Shown: piece by piece, positions 34,156 to 41,415 of the stretch
Position numbering within the stretch: the stretch's first letter is position 1
Layout: every line of letters starts with the position of its first letter
NCBI GenBank assembly: GCA_017745235.1
Contig: JAGHZU010000007.1
Span: 148,890 to 212,889 of the forward strand
Source of the DNA: Caulobacter sp.
GTDB lineage: Bacteria > Pseudomonadota > Alphaproteobacteria > Caulobacterales > Caulobacteraceae
DNA: 64,000 bases
Direction of reading: 5' to 3'
Notes under the pieces: generated by a model
What the model saw: the letters and a program-made list of their open reading frames with translations, nothing else
What the model was told of the DNA's origin: nothing
Database searches by the model: none
Made by a program: the position numbers and the translations under genes

Positions 34156-34656
34156 AGGTGGGGGCAAGCGTCGACGCGCGGGTTCTCACCCTCGCGCCTT
34201 GGCTGCGAAGTTCGGGAAAGGGTCGCGGAGCGCCGGACGACGTCCGGGGTAGCAATAGAAATACCGTTTCGACGAAGCCGACCGCTCCGCGCCATCGTTA
34301 TCCGCCAGCATCCGGTAGGCAGCGCTGTTGACGCTTAGCCGGACCGGACCTTCGCCTTTCGGCTCAGGTCCGCCGCCGGGGACGCGGGTCGAGGACTGCT
34401 CGCGTTGTACCCCCGGCGAAGCCGACGGCGGGCGGGTCCCGCGACGACGGGAGCCCCGGACCGCATGGGTTTCCATCCCACGCCCTGTCCCGCTCGATAG
34501 CCCCCCGCCGCCGCATCGGTCGCCGGCCATGCGCCCTTTCCACCGCGACGAGGTGACTTGAGAATAACGCGGCCTGAAACAGGGCGGAGAGTTCGGGTTT
34601 GTTGCGAGGGATTTCAGCGGGTTGGGCGCGGATGAGGTGTGCGTATCCGCCCGACC

Positions 34657-35814
34657 CTACCCCTCAATGAAGTGCGGGACGAACCTCGCCAGGTTCTTGG
34701 TCACCACGCTGTCGTCCTCGCGCACGCCGATTCCGGCGGGTTCGTTGCCGACCATCCAGGCGCCGATCACCGGGCGCTTGCCGTCGAATTCGGGCGGCGG
34801 GCTGTAGGCCTGGAGGATCGCGCCCTCCTCGCCGTAGCCCTGGTCGAGCACTGGCTCGTCCCCGCCGACGATCTCGACGTTGGCGCCCTCGCGCGAGAAC
34901 AGGGGCTTGCGCACGAAACGCTCGCCCAGGGCCGAGGCGGCCGGGTCGCCCTCGAAATAGGCTTCCAGCAGGTTGGGATGGCCGCGATGGCGTTCCCACA
35001 GCAACGGGAGGATGCCCTTGTTGGACAGGATCGCCTTCCACGGCGGCTCCAGCCAGCGCACGCCCGCCGTTTCCAGATGGGGCGCGTAGGGCTCGCGCAG
35101 CATGAACTCCCACGGATAGAGCTTGAACGCGGCCTGCAGGACAAAACCCTCCAGGTCGACGAACTGCCCCTCCTCGTTCAGGCCGATGGCGTCCATGGCC
35201 ACGAACTTGGGCTCCAGCCCGGCCTGCAGGGCCAGGTCCTCGAGGAAGCGCACGGTCTGGCGATCCTCGACGGCCTCGGCGTCGCTGGCGAAGTGGACGA
35301 AGCCGCCGCCGGGGAACAGGCGCTTGAAGCGGTCGCGCAGGGCCTCGAAGAGGCTGTTGAACTGGTCGCTGTTGGCCGGCAGCGTCCCGTTGGCCATCAG
35401 TTCCTCCAGCCATAGCCACTGGAAGGTGGCGGCCTCGAAGACGCTGGTGGGGGTGTCGGCGTTGTATTCGTAGAGCTTGGGCTTGGACTTGCCGTCGTAG
35501 CCGAAGTCGAACCGGCCGTAGAGCGAGGGCTGCTTGGCGCGCCAGGCGGCGGCCACGAAATCGCGGTGCTCGGCCGGAATGGCCAGGCGCTCCATCAGTT
35601 CCTGGCTGCCGGCCACCTCGTCGACCAGGTCCAGGCAAAGATCGTGCAGCTCGGCGGCGGCGGGTTCGAGATCATCCTCCACCTGATCCAGGGTGAAGGC
35701 GTAGGCCGCGCCCTCGTCCCAGTAGGCCTGGCCTTCGGTGTGGTGATAGACGAACCCGACCGCCTCGGCCTTGGCCTGCCAGTCGGGACGCGGGGTCAGC
35801 TTGAGGCGGCGCAT
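34657..35814 (-). CDS. yjfC: Glutathionylspermidine synthase-like ATP-grasp protein (YjfC/YgiC type)
   Basis: A 385-residue ATP-grasp ligase resembling the synthetase half of glutathionylspermidine synthase, without the amidase half. Family segments are the SLYGRFDFGYDGKSKPKLYEYNADTPTS stretch with the polyamine-ligase acidic residues, SNKGILPLLWERHRGHPNLLEA, FVRKPLFSREGANV in the ATP lid, and PVIGAWMVGNEPAGIGVREDD near the end. In enterobacteria the relative yjfC closes the yjfIJKLMC cluster; here the order yjfI-yjfJ-yjfC on this strand keeps that neighbourhood. The true substrate of this subgroup is not known. ATG at 35814 is the natural start. Confidence 0.9.
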   Translation of the reverse strand: MRRLKLTPRPDWQAKAEAVGFVYHHTEGQAYWDEGAAYAFTLDQVEDDLEPAAAELHDLCLDLVDEVAGSQELMERLAIPAEHRDFVAAAWRAKQPSLYGRFDFGYDGKSKPKLYEYNADTPTSVFEAATFQWLWLEELMANGTLPANSDQFNSLFEALRDRFKRLFPGGGFVHFASDAEAVEDRQTVRFLEDLALQAGLEPKFVAMDAIGLNEEGQFVDLEGFVLQAAFKLYPWEFMLREPYAPHLETAGVRWLEPPWKAILSNKGILPLLWERHRGHPNLLEAYFEGDPAASALGERFVRKPLFSREGANVEIVGGDEPVLDQGYGEEGAILQAYSPPPEFDGKRPVIGAWMVGNEPAGIGVREDDSVVTKNLARFVPHFIEG

Positions 35815-35873
35815 CAGGCTTCAATCCATTTCAGCATTGCGGTCGACAGGGCTCGGCCCTTCCAACCCGTTGT

Positions 35874-35974
35874 CATCCCGGAAGCCTCGCAGAGACTGTC
35901 CGGGACCCAGGGGACGGGGCTGATGCTTGCGGGGTTCGTCTGGGTCCCGGACAGCGCTCCGCGCTTCCGGGATG
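35874..35974. repeat. Compound palindromic element of the ATCCCGG family
   Basis: Nested perfect inverted repeats: outer CATCCCGGAAGC / GCTTCCGGGATG (35874-35885, 35963-35974) and inner CTGTCCGGGACCCAG / CTGGGTCCCGGACAG (35896-35910, 35940-35954). This resembles paired REP/BIME elements. It lies between the PspA-like and ATP-grasp genes, 22 bases from the PspA-like stop, so it may adjust expression within the operon. Related pieces lie at 46175-46212, 57346-57381 and 60913-60947. Confidence 0.8.
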
Positions 35975-35996
35975 CCCCTCTTTGAGGACCGGAAAC

Positions 35997-36725
35997 CTAT
36001 TCGGCCTTGTCGCCGTCCTTGCTCTCGATCTGCAGCGGCGGGGCGGCCGGAGCCAGGCGGGCCAGGACGTCGTCGGCGCTGGACTGGCCGGGCAGGATGC
36101 CGGCGGCGCGCAGCTTGGCGTCCAGGTCGGCGCCCGTACGGCGGTCTTCCAGCTCGCCGGCGGCCTTGATCCGCTCGCCGCGGATGGCCTGGCGCTCCTT
36201 GATGCGAGCCAGGCTGTCGGCGGCCGAGCCCAGGGCTGCGCCAGCGCCCGCACCGCGCGCCGAGACGGCGGCCTGTGCGCGCTGGACGCTCTCGTTGACC
36301 TTCACGACCTCGACCTCGCGACGCAGGGTCTCGATGCGGCGGTCGGTGGCGGTGATCGCCTCGTGCAGCTGGTCCTCGGCCGCGCGCATCTCGCCGATCT
36401 GCGGTTCTTTCAGGGCGATGTCCTGTTCGAGGTCGGCGATGCGCTGGGCCACCTGGCGGGCCAGGTCCATGTCGCCCTTCTGGACGGCGGCGCGGGCCGA
36501 GCCCTCGTACTTGGCGACCTGTTCGCGGAAGCTGGCGACCTCCTTTTCCAGGATGCGGCGGCGGGCCACCAGGCTGGCCATGTCATCGCGGGCCTTGCCC
36601 TGGGCGGTGTCGGCGTCGCGGATCTCCTGATCCAGGATGCGCAGGGCGTTGGCGTCGACGACGGCGGCGGTGGCGTCGTGCGCGCCGGCGCGACCCAGGG
36701 TGAACAGCTTGCGCCAGATGGACAT
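35997..36725 (-). CDS. yjfJ: PspA/IM30-family membrane-remodelling protein (YjfJ type)
   Basis: A 242-residue protein that is almost entirely coiled coil, with the amphipathic first helix MSIWRKLFTLGRAGAHDA used for membrane binding by PspA. Heptad-rich segments run from about residue 25 to 190 (ALRILDQEIRDADTAQGKARDDMASLVARRRILEKEV). PspA/IM30 proteins are bacterial relatives of ESCRT-III that line or repair stressed inner membranes. The C-terminal third is acidic and looser. ATG at 36725 is clear. It lies 30 bases after the DUF2170 gene and before the ATP-grasp gene, as in yjfI-yjfJ-yjfC. No PspF/PspB/PspC partner is nearby. Confidence 0.92.
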   Translation of the reverse strand: MSIWRKLFTLGRAGAHDATAAVVDANALRILDQEIRDADTAQGKARDDMASLVARRRILEKEVASFREQVAKYEGSARAAVQKGDMDLARQVAQRIADLEQDIALKEPQIGEMRAAEDQLHEAITATDRRIETLRREVEVVKVNESVQRAQAAVSARGAGAGAALGSAADSLARIKERQAIRGERIKAAGELEDRRTGADLDAKLRAAGILPGQSSADDVLARLAPAAPPLQIESKDGDKAE

Positions 36726-36755
36726 CGGAAAGTCTCCAGGAGGCTCTAAATCAGG

Positions 36756-37193
36756 TTAGGCGGCGGTCGAGAAAGACGACCGCAGGTCGGACGCCGCGTC
36801 GATCGCGTTGGAAGCCAGGGCGCGCAGTTCGATCAGGATGTCCTCGATCGGCGACGTCGTCGAGATTTCGCCGAACAGCTCATAATAGTCGCGTTCGCCC
36901 ACGGTGCTGATGCCGAAATTCGACAGCGGGACCAGTTTCTGGGCCTTGAGCAGGAATTCGTTGAAGGCGTGGCGGTCTTCCTGTTCGTCGACCGGCCACA
37001 GCAGGGTGGAGGCCGCGACCTGCTGGTCGCTGACGCTGACATAGATTTCCAGGTCGCCTTGCCAGTGCATGGTGACCAGCAGGATCGGCTCGGCCCCTTC
37101 CAGAACACGGGCGGTCAGCTCGTCGGCGCCGCGTCCGGGCGCGTCGTCCAGCGCGGCCTTCAGGCTGCGGACGGTCCAGGCGGTCTGGCTCAT
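36756..37193 (-). CDS. yjfI: DUF2170 (YjfI-like) protein
   Basis: A 145-residue cytoplasmic protein matching the YjfI pattern: TVRSLKAALDDAPGRGADELTARVLEGAEPILLVTMHWQGDLEIYVSVSDQQVAASTLLWP, then DRHAFNEFLLKAQKLVPLSNFGIS and YYELFGEISTTSPIEDILIELRALASNAIDA. The fold looks alpha/beta and soluble; biochemical function is not known. ATG at 37193 is chosen since the longer frame upstream lacks similarity and crosses the divergent promoter. It is the first gene of the minus arm, transcribed divergently from the yjfK-like gene across a 175-base gap. Confidence 0.85.
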   Translation of the reverse strand: MSQTAWTVRSLKAALDDAPGRGADELTARVLEGAEPILLVTMHWQGDLEIYVSVSDQQVAASTLLWPVDEQEDRHAFNEFLLKAQKLVPLSNFGISTVGERDYYELFGEISTTSPIEDILIELRALASNAIDAASDLRSSFSTAA

Positions 37194-37368
37194 GGGGGCG
37201 TGGTCCTCTCGTGGGGCCGTTTGGCCGATCTCATACAAGATGGGAGGGCGAACTCCAGTGTCGAGAGCGCGACCGCGGCCATCCACATGACAAGTTGGTA
37301 ATCGCCCCTCCCCTTTTGCGGGCGGCCCTCGCATCGTACATGTGGGCGCAAGTACGTATGGGTTCCTC

Positions 37369-38022
37369 ATGTTCAGCAAGCTCTTCGGCCGCAAGGACAG
37401 CGCGCCCGCCTCGGCCCTGCCGGCGATCCGCAACGTCACCCTGGGCCGCACCGTCTGGCTCGACACGCTGGCCTGGCGCCGGCTGGGCGAGGACCTGCGC
37501 TTTCCGCTCGACCGCGACACCCTGGAAATCACCGCCCAGGGCCTGGTGGAATTGCGGGACGGCGGTTTCGTCCACCGGTTCTACACCGACGACAACGTGA
37601 TGTTTCAGGCCGTGTCGGACGATCGCGACGGCCAGCGCGTGAACGACATCACCGTCTTCGTGCCCTGGGACAGCGCCTATCCGGGCTCGCAGGCCGACAT
37701 CGACGCCTGGCAGCGGCGGCTGAAGGCCCGCACGTTCACCGGTCCGGACCTGCCCGACTACCACCGCCTGTGGTTCGGCGACGAGGCCGAGAGCCAGGAG
37801 CCGGTGACGTTCTGGGAAGAGCTGCACGACGACCGCGACGGCGTTCCCGATCGGCGGATCTTCCAGACCTGCATGCTGTTCGCCCGCGACCTGCCGGGCG
37901 ACGGGCGAGAACTGCTGCTGGCCATCCAGCAGGAGAACGAGAACGAGGACACCCGCCGGCGGGAGACCTCGTTCGAGATCATGATCGGCGTCGCTCTCGG
38001 CGTCGGCGAATTCCGGGCCTAG
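37369..38022 (+). CDS. yjfK: DUF2491 (YjfK-like) protein
   Basis: A 217-residue cytoplasmic protein. It shows the DUF2491 pattern: a tail-like MFSKLFGRK start, then VTLGRTVWLDTLAWRRLGEDLRFPLDRDTLEITAQGLVELRDGGFVHRFYTDDNVMFQAVSD, then FWEELHDDRDGVPDRRIFQTCMLFARDLPGDGRELLLAIQQENENEDTRRRETSFEIMIGVAL. The biochemical role is unknown. ATG at 37369 has no strong Shine-Dalgarno sequence in front, but upstream candidates lie within the promoter gap. It is the first gene of the plus arm, followed by DUF350 after 23 bases. Confidence 0.82.
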   Translation: MFSKLFGRKDSAPASALPAIRNVTLGRTVWLDTLAWRRLGEDLRFPLDRDTLEITAQGLVELRDGGFVHRFYTDDNVMFQAVSDDRDGQRVNDITVFVPWDSAYPGSQADIDAWQRRLKARTFTGPDLPDYHRLWFGDEAESQEPVTFWEELHDDRDGVPDRRIFQTCMLFARDLPGDGRELLLAIQQENENEDTRRRETSFEIMIGVALGVGEFRA

Positions 38023-38045
38023 AGGGCCTCGAGAGGGGGAGAACG

Positions 38046-38459
38046 ATGCAGGACCTGCATGGATTTGGCGGCGCCGCCCTGGCCTTCGTCGTGGCGTTCG
38101 TCGCCGCGGGCCTGTTCACCGCGGCCTTCAAGCTGATCTACCAGTGGGTGACGCCTTATGACGAGGCCCGGCTGATCCGCGAGGGCAACGTGGCCGCGGC
38201 CCTGGCCCTGGGCGGGGCGCTGGTGGGCTACGTGCTGCCGCTGGCCTCGGCCCTGTCCAACACCATCAGCCTGACGGAGTTCTGCGCCTGGGCCACCTTG
38301 GCCGGCGTGATCCAGATCGGCGCCTTCACCCTGGTGCGGGTGACGGTGATGAAGGACGTGGGCGCGCGGATCGAGCGCGGCGAGATCGCCGCCGGCGTCT
38401 ACCTGATGAGCATTTCCCTGGCGGTCGGCGTGCTCAACGCCGCCTGCATGACGGCCTGA
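38046..38459 (+). CDS. yjfL: DUF350 (YjfL-like) membrane protein
   Basis: A 137-residue protein with four hydrophobic helices: ALAFVVAFVAAGLFTAAFKLIYQWV, VAAALALGGALVGYVLPLASAL, FCAWATLAGVIQIGAFTLVRV and GVYLMSISLAVGVLNAACMTA. This is the DUF350 pattern, with one polar face (DEARLIREGN) conserved as in the family. Ion or small-molecule movement has been suggested for the family from context but is unproven. ATG at 38046 has GAGGGGGAGAACG in front. It is followed 10 bases later by the DUF1190 gene. Confidence 0.88.
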   Translation: MQDLHGFGGAALAFVVAFVAAGLFTAAFKLIYQWVTPYDEARLIREGNVAAALALGGALVGYVLPLASALSNTISLTEFCAWATLAGVIQIGAFTLVRVTVMKDVGARIERGEIAAGVYLMSISLAVGVLNAACMTA

Positions 38460-38469
38460 GACGAAAACG

Positions 38470-39090
38470 ATGAGCGATCAAACCCCGCGCCGCCGCCTGC
38501 GCTCCAGCACCCTGGTCCTGACCGGCCTGATGACCGGCGCGGCCATGTCGATCAGCGCCTGCGACGGCGGCGGCGGCTCGGCCACGCAATGGGGCGATCC
38601 GCCGGCGGCCTCACGCGAGGTCGACGCCCGCACCTTCGCCAACCTGGACGACTGCAAGACCAGCGGCGACTTCACCGACCAGCAGTGCGAGACCGCCTTC
38701 GCCCAGGCCCAGAAGGACAGCGCGGAGAACAGTCCCAAGTTCAGCCAGCGCGAGAGCTGCGAAGAGCGCTACGGCGTCGACCAGTGCGTGCCGCGCAGCG
38801 ACAACCACGGCGGCAGCTTCTTCACGCCCCTGCTGACCGGCTTCATCATCGGCCAGGCGCTGAACAACGCGGGCGGCTATCGTGGCGCGCCGATGTACCG
38901 CGACCGCGACGGAACCTATTACAGCGGCTCGGGCTATCCGCTGTCGCGCGACTACGTCACCGGCCGCACGCGGGTGCGGGCCGACAGCTTCGACGCGCCC
39001 TCGGCGCACGCGCCTGCGCGCGTGCAGAGCCGCAGCTCGGTGATTTCGCGCGGCGGCTTCGGCGGCGGCGGGCGCGGCTGGGGCGGCTGA
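38470..39090 (+). CDS. yjfM: DUF1190 (YjfM/YgiB-like) lipoprotein
   Basis: A 206-residue exported protein. A lipoprotein-like signal ends in the SISAC site near residue 35. The mature part has several cysteines (DDCKTSGDFTDQQCETAF, ESCEERYGVDQC) and a glycine/serine/tyrosine-rich end (RGGFGGGGRGWGG), as in the DUF1190 family. It completes the arm yjfK-yjfL-yjfM. With DUF350 and the ATP-grasp gene it is the pairing known from enterobacterial yjf and ygiBC regions. Probably periplasmic or outer-membrane attached. Confidence 0.85.
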   Translation: MSDQTPRRRLRSSTLVLTGLMTGAAMSISACDGGGGSATQWGDPPAASREVDARTFANLDDCKTSGDFTDQQCETAFAQAQKDSAENSPKFSQRESCEERYGVDQCVPRSDNHGGSFFTPLLTGFIIGQALNNAGGYRGAPMYRDRDGTYYSGSGYPLSRDYVTGRTRVRADSFDAPSAHAPARVQSRSSVISRGGFGGGGRGWGG

Positions 39091-39145
39091 CCGCGCCTTT
39101 CATCCAGGCTCCAACCCAAGGGTGAAGCCCGCCCTCGTGCTCGAC

Positions 39146-39161
39146 TGTAAACCATTGTAAA
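39146..39161 (+). promoter_or_regulatory. Tandem TGTAAA direct repeat before the response-regulator operon
   Basis: TGTAAA at 39146-39151 recurs at 39156-39161, exactly 10 bases apart (TGTAAACCATTGTAAATT). OmpR-type regulators bind tandem direct repeats at about one helical turn, so autoregulation is possible. It lies about 155 bases before the start at 39317. The motif is short, so it is only suggestive. Confidence 0.35.
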
Positions 39162-39257
39162 TTCCGTTGGCGGACGGGCGCGCGCCAGGACGCGGCAGGG
39201 TAATCTTCGGTTGCGGATGGCCGCATTGATCCCTCCCCCCCGGACAGCGACGCCCGC

Positions 39258-39290
39258 CGCGCGCCCCGCATCCCCGTCGCGGGGCGCGCG
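39258..39290 (+). terminator. Strong GC hairpin upstream of the response-regulator gene
   Basis: Perfect 12-bp inverted repeat CGCGCGCCCCGC / GCGGGGCGCGCG with a 9-base loop, followed by AGTTTCTGG. It lies 168 bases after the DUF1190 stop and 27 bases before the regulator start. It could end the Yjf transcript or sit in the leader of the next operon. Confidence 0.5.
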
Positions 39291-39316
39291 AGTTTCTGGT
39301 TTCATCAAGTGAGCGC

Positions 39317-40036
39317 ATGAAAGTCGCCCTGCTCGACGACGACGACAGCCACAACGCGCTGGTCGCCGCCCTTCTCGGGCCGGCGGGTTACGACTGCACC
39401 AGCTTCACCCATCCGGAGCGGTTGCTGGCCGAGCTGCGTCGCCAGACCTTCGACCTCATCATCCTGGACTGGAACATGCCGGTGATGTCCGGCATCGAGA
39501 CCCTGCGCCGGATCGAGGAGGTGCTGACCAACGCCCCGCCCGTGCTGCTGCTGACCAGCCGCTCGATCGAGGCCGACCTGGTGGAAGGCCTGAACGCCGG
39601 GGCCGACGACTACATCGTCAAGCCGCTGCAGCCGCCCGTGCTGCTGGCGCGGGTCAACGCCCTGGCGCGACGGGCCTACCGCCCGATGATCGCGCCTCAG
39701 GTCGAGCAGCACGGCCCCTACCGGCTGGACCCCGGCGCCCAGACGGCCGCGTGGGGCGACAACGTCGAGACCCTGACGCCCAAGGAATTCGCCCTGGCCA
39801 GCCTGCTGTTCAACAACCTGGCCCGGCCGCTGTCGCGCGAGTACCTGCTGCGCCGGGTCTGGGGTCAAAGACCCGACCTGGAGACGCGCACGCTGGACGC
39901 GCATGTCTCCAGGTTGCGATCCAAGCTTCACCTCCGGCCCGCGAACGGCTTTAGACTGACCACGGTCTACGGGTTCGGCTACAGGCTCGAAGCCTGCGAG
40001 CCCGAGACCGACGCCGCGACCGGAGCCGCTCAATGA
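39317..40036 (+). CDS. OmpR-family response regulator
   Basis: A 239-residue two-component regulator. The receiver domain spans about residues 1-120 with acidic cluster DDDD (7-10), phospho-acceptor Asp51 in IILDWNMP, and the KP lysine in GADDYIVKPLQ. A winged-helix DNA-binding domain follows (LTPKEFALASLLFNNLARPLSREYLLRRVWGQ, DAHVSRLRSKL, GFGYRLE). Its stop overlaps the LysM/FecR gene start by 4 bases (ATGA), so it is translated together with the periplasmic protein and the CHASE2 kinase. The partner is surely the kinase at 41416, which is inferred from the operon. Confidence 0.95.
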   Translation: MKVALLDDDDSHNALVAALLGPAGYDCTSFTHPERLLAELRRQTFDLIILDWNMPVMSGIETLRRIEEVLTNAPPVLLLTSRSIEADLVEGLNAGADDYIVKPLQPPVLLARVNALARRAYRPMIAPQVEQHGPYRLDPGAQTAAWGDNVETLTPKEFALASLLFNNLARPLSREYLLRRVWGQRPDLETRTLDAHVSRLRSKLHLRPANGFRLTTVYGFGYRLEACEPETDAATGAAQ

Positions 40037-41412
40037 TCCAACGCCCCTGCCTGCCGGCCCTCGCCCTCATCGTGATGGCGGTGTCGGCGCCGGCCATGGC
40101 CGCGCCCAAAGCAGCCTCCAGGCCCGCGCCCAAGCCGACGGCGCCGCCCGTGCCCTACACCGTCCGCAAGGGCGACACCCTGTTCGACCTGGGTAAGGCC
40201 TATCTGAGCAAGCCCGGCGACTATCGCCATGTGCAGCGCGCCAACCAGATCAGCCGCCCCAAGGGGCTGAAACCCGGCTCGACCCTGCGCATCGATCCCG
40301 ACCTGCTGAAAACCACCCCGATCGCCGCGCGCCTGTCGGCGTTCAGCGGCAAGGTCGAGATCGAGACCGAAGGCCGCCGCGCGCCGGCGCAGCTGGGCAT
40401 GGCGATCCAGGAAGGCCAGCGGGTCGTCACTGGTCCCGGCGCCTTCGCCACGTTCGAACTGGAGGACGCCTCGCGCGTCACCCTGCCCTCCAACACCGCC
40501 ATCCGGGTTGAGCGGCTGCGCAACGTGGTCATGACCAACGCCCCGCAACGCGTGTTCCGCCTGGACGAAGGCCGCGGGACGATCTCGGCCACGCCCAATC
40601 CCGATCCCAACGCCCGCTTCGACGTGCGCACGCCCGTCTCGATCTCGGCCGTGCGCGGCACCGAGTTCCGGGTCTCGGCCGACCAGGCGGCCTCCGACAG
40701 CGCGGCCCGCGCCCAGACCATGGTGATCAAGGGCGCGGTGGCGGTGGCGACGGCCGACGCCGAGCCGGCGCGCGACCTGGCCGGGGCCGTGCAGGCCGGA
40801 TATGGCGTCAGCGTCGCCGCGGGCGCGGTGAGCGCGCCGGTGGCCCTGCTGCCCGCGCCCAGGCTGGGCGAGGGCGGACAGACCCAGGGCGACAAGAGCG
40901 TCCATTTCGCCGTCCAGCCGGTGACCGGAGCCGCGGCCTATCGCCTGCAGCTGTCGCGCGACGCCGGCTTCGTGGACCTGTTCGCCGAGGCGACCCAGCC
41001 CGGCCCCGCCGCCGACTTCGGCGCACTGGAGAACGGCACCTATTTCGTGCGCCTGACGGCCCTGGACGGCGGAGGCCTGGAGGGACTGCCCGCCGACTAC
41101 AGCTTCGACCGCGACCTGGACGTGCTGGAGCCGGGCGCCTCGCCCACCGCCCAGGCCGAGGGCAAGCACCGCAAGTTCCTGTTCCGCTGGAACGCCGCGG
41201 GCGACGGCCAGCGCAGCTATCGCTTCCAGCTGTTCACGGGGGCCGAGTCCAGCCGTCCGGTCGTCGACCAGCCGGGCCTGTCGGAGCCGCAGCTGACCCT
41301 CGTGGACCTGCCGCCGGGAACCTACGGGTGGCGGGTCAGCGCCCTGCGCTTCAAGGACGGCAAGGTCACCGAGAAGGTCGGGCCGCTGCAGACGCTGCAG
41401 ATCGGGCGCTAG
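40033..41412 (+). CDS. Periplasmic LysM-FecR domain protein
   Basis: A 459-residue exported protein. After a signal peptide (about 1-24) comes a LysM domain (VPYTVRKGDTLFDLGKAYL...HVQRANQISRPKGLKPGSTLRI), which binds cell-wall glycan. A FecR-type domain follows at about 100-215 (RLSAFSGKVEIE, then GQRVVTGPGAFATFELEDASRVTLPSNT and SISAVRGTEFRVS). The last 170 residues are beta-rich, with repeated fibronectin-like phrases (AAYRLQLSRDAGFVDLFAEA, RSYRFQLFTGAESS). It is wedged between regulator and kinase, overlapping the first by 4 bases and ending 3 bases before the second, so it most likely delivers an envelope signal to the kinase. Confidence 0.88.
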   Translation: MIQRPCLPALALIVMAVSAPAMAAPKAASRPAPKPTAPPVPYTVRKGDTLFDLGKAYLSKPGDYRHVQRANQISRPKGLKPGSTLRIDPDLLKTTPIAARLSAFSGKVEIETEGRRAPAQLGMAIQEGQRVVTGPGAFATFELEDASRVTLPSNTAIRVERLRNVVMTNAPQRVFRLDEGRGTISATPNPDPNARFDVRTPVSISAVRGTEFRVSADQAASDSAARAQTMVIKGAVAVATADAEPARDLAGAVQAGYGVSVAAGAVSAPVALLPAPRLGEGGQTQGDKSVHFAVQPVTGAAAYRLQLSRDAGFVDLFAEATQPGPAADFGALENGTYFVRLTALDGGGLEGLPADYSFDRDLDVLEPGASPTAQAEGKHRKFLFRWNAAGDGQRSYRFQLFTGAESSRPVVDQPGLSEPQLTLVDLPPGTYGWRVSALRFKDGKVTEKVGPLQTLQIGR

Positions 41413-41415
41413 ACC

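Larger units (their letters stand above)
33800..34656. other. 857-base intergenic island with hairpins and no supported gene
   Basis: No convincing gene is present. Both strands carry short open frames rich in Arg, Pro and Ser, typical of GC-rich noncoding DNA. The left end holds the chemoreceptor promoter with a CtrA-like box (33849-33865). Between 33925 and 34155 lies a run of five hairpins, including TCCGCCCCC-TAT-GGGGGCGGA (34118-34138) and GGCGGC-GTA-GCCGCC (34141-34155). From about 34200 to 34560 the composition changes and a further hairpin, CCGGAC-GAC-GTCCGG (34233-34247), is seen; the rest I cannot interpret. It may be a dispersed repeat or a decayed gene. Confidence 0.55.

Noticed and set aside
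33849..34295. Minus-strand open frame of 148 codons beside the chemoreceptor
   Set aside because: It contains the 'PAWIPAFAGM'-type translation of a common repeat hairpin and crosses the chemoreceptor promoter.
34186..34530. Minus-strand open frame of 114 codons in the hairpin island
   Set aside because: Arg/Ser/Pro-rich with no domain, ribosome site or gene neighbour; possibly part of a repeat, so not called as a gene.
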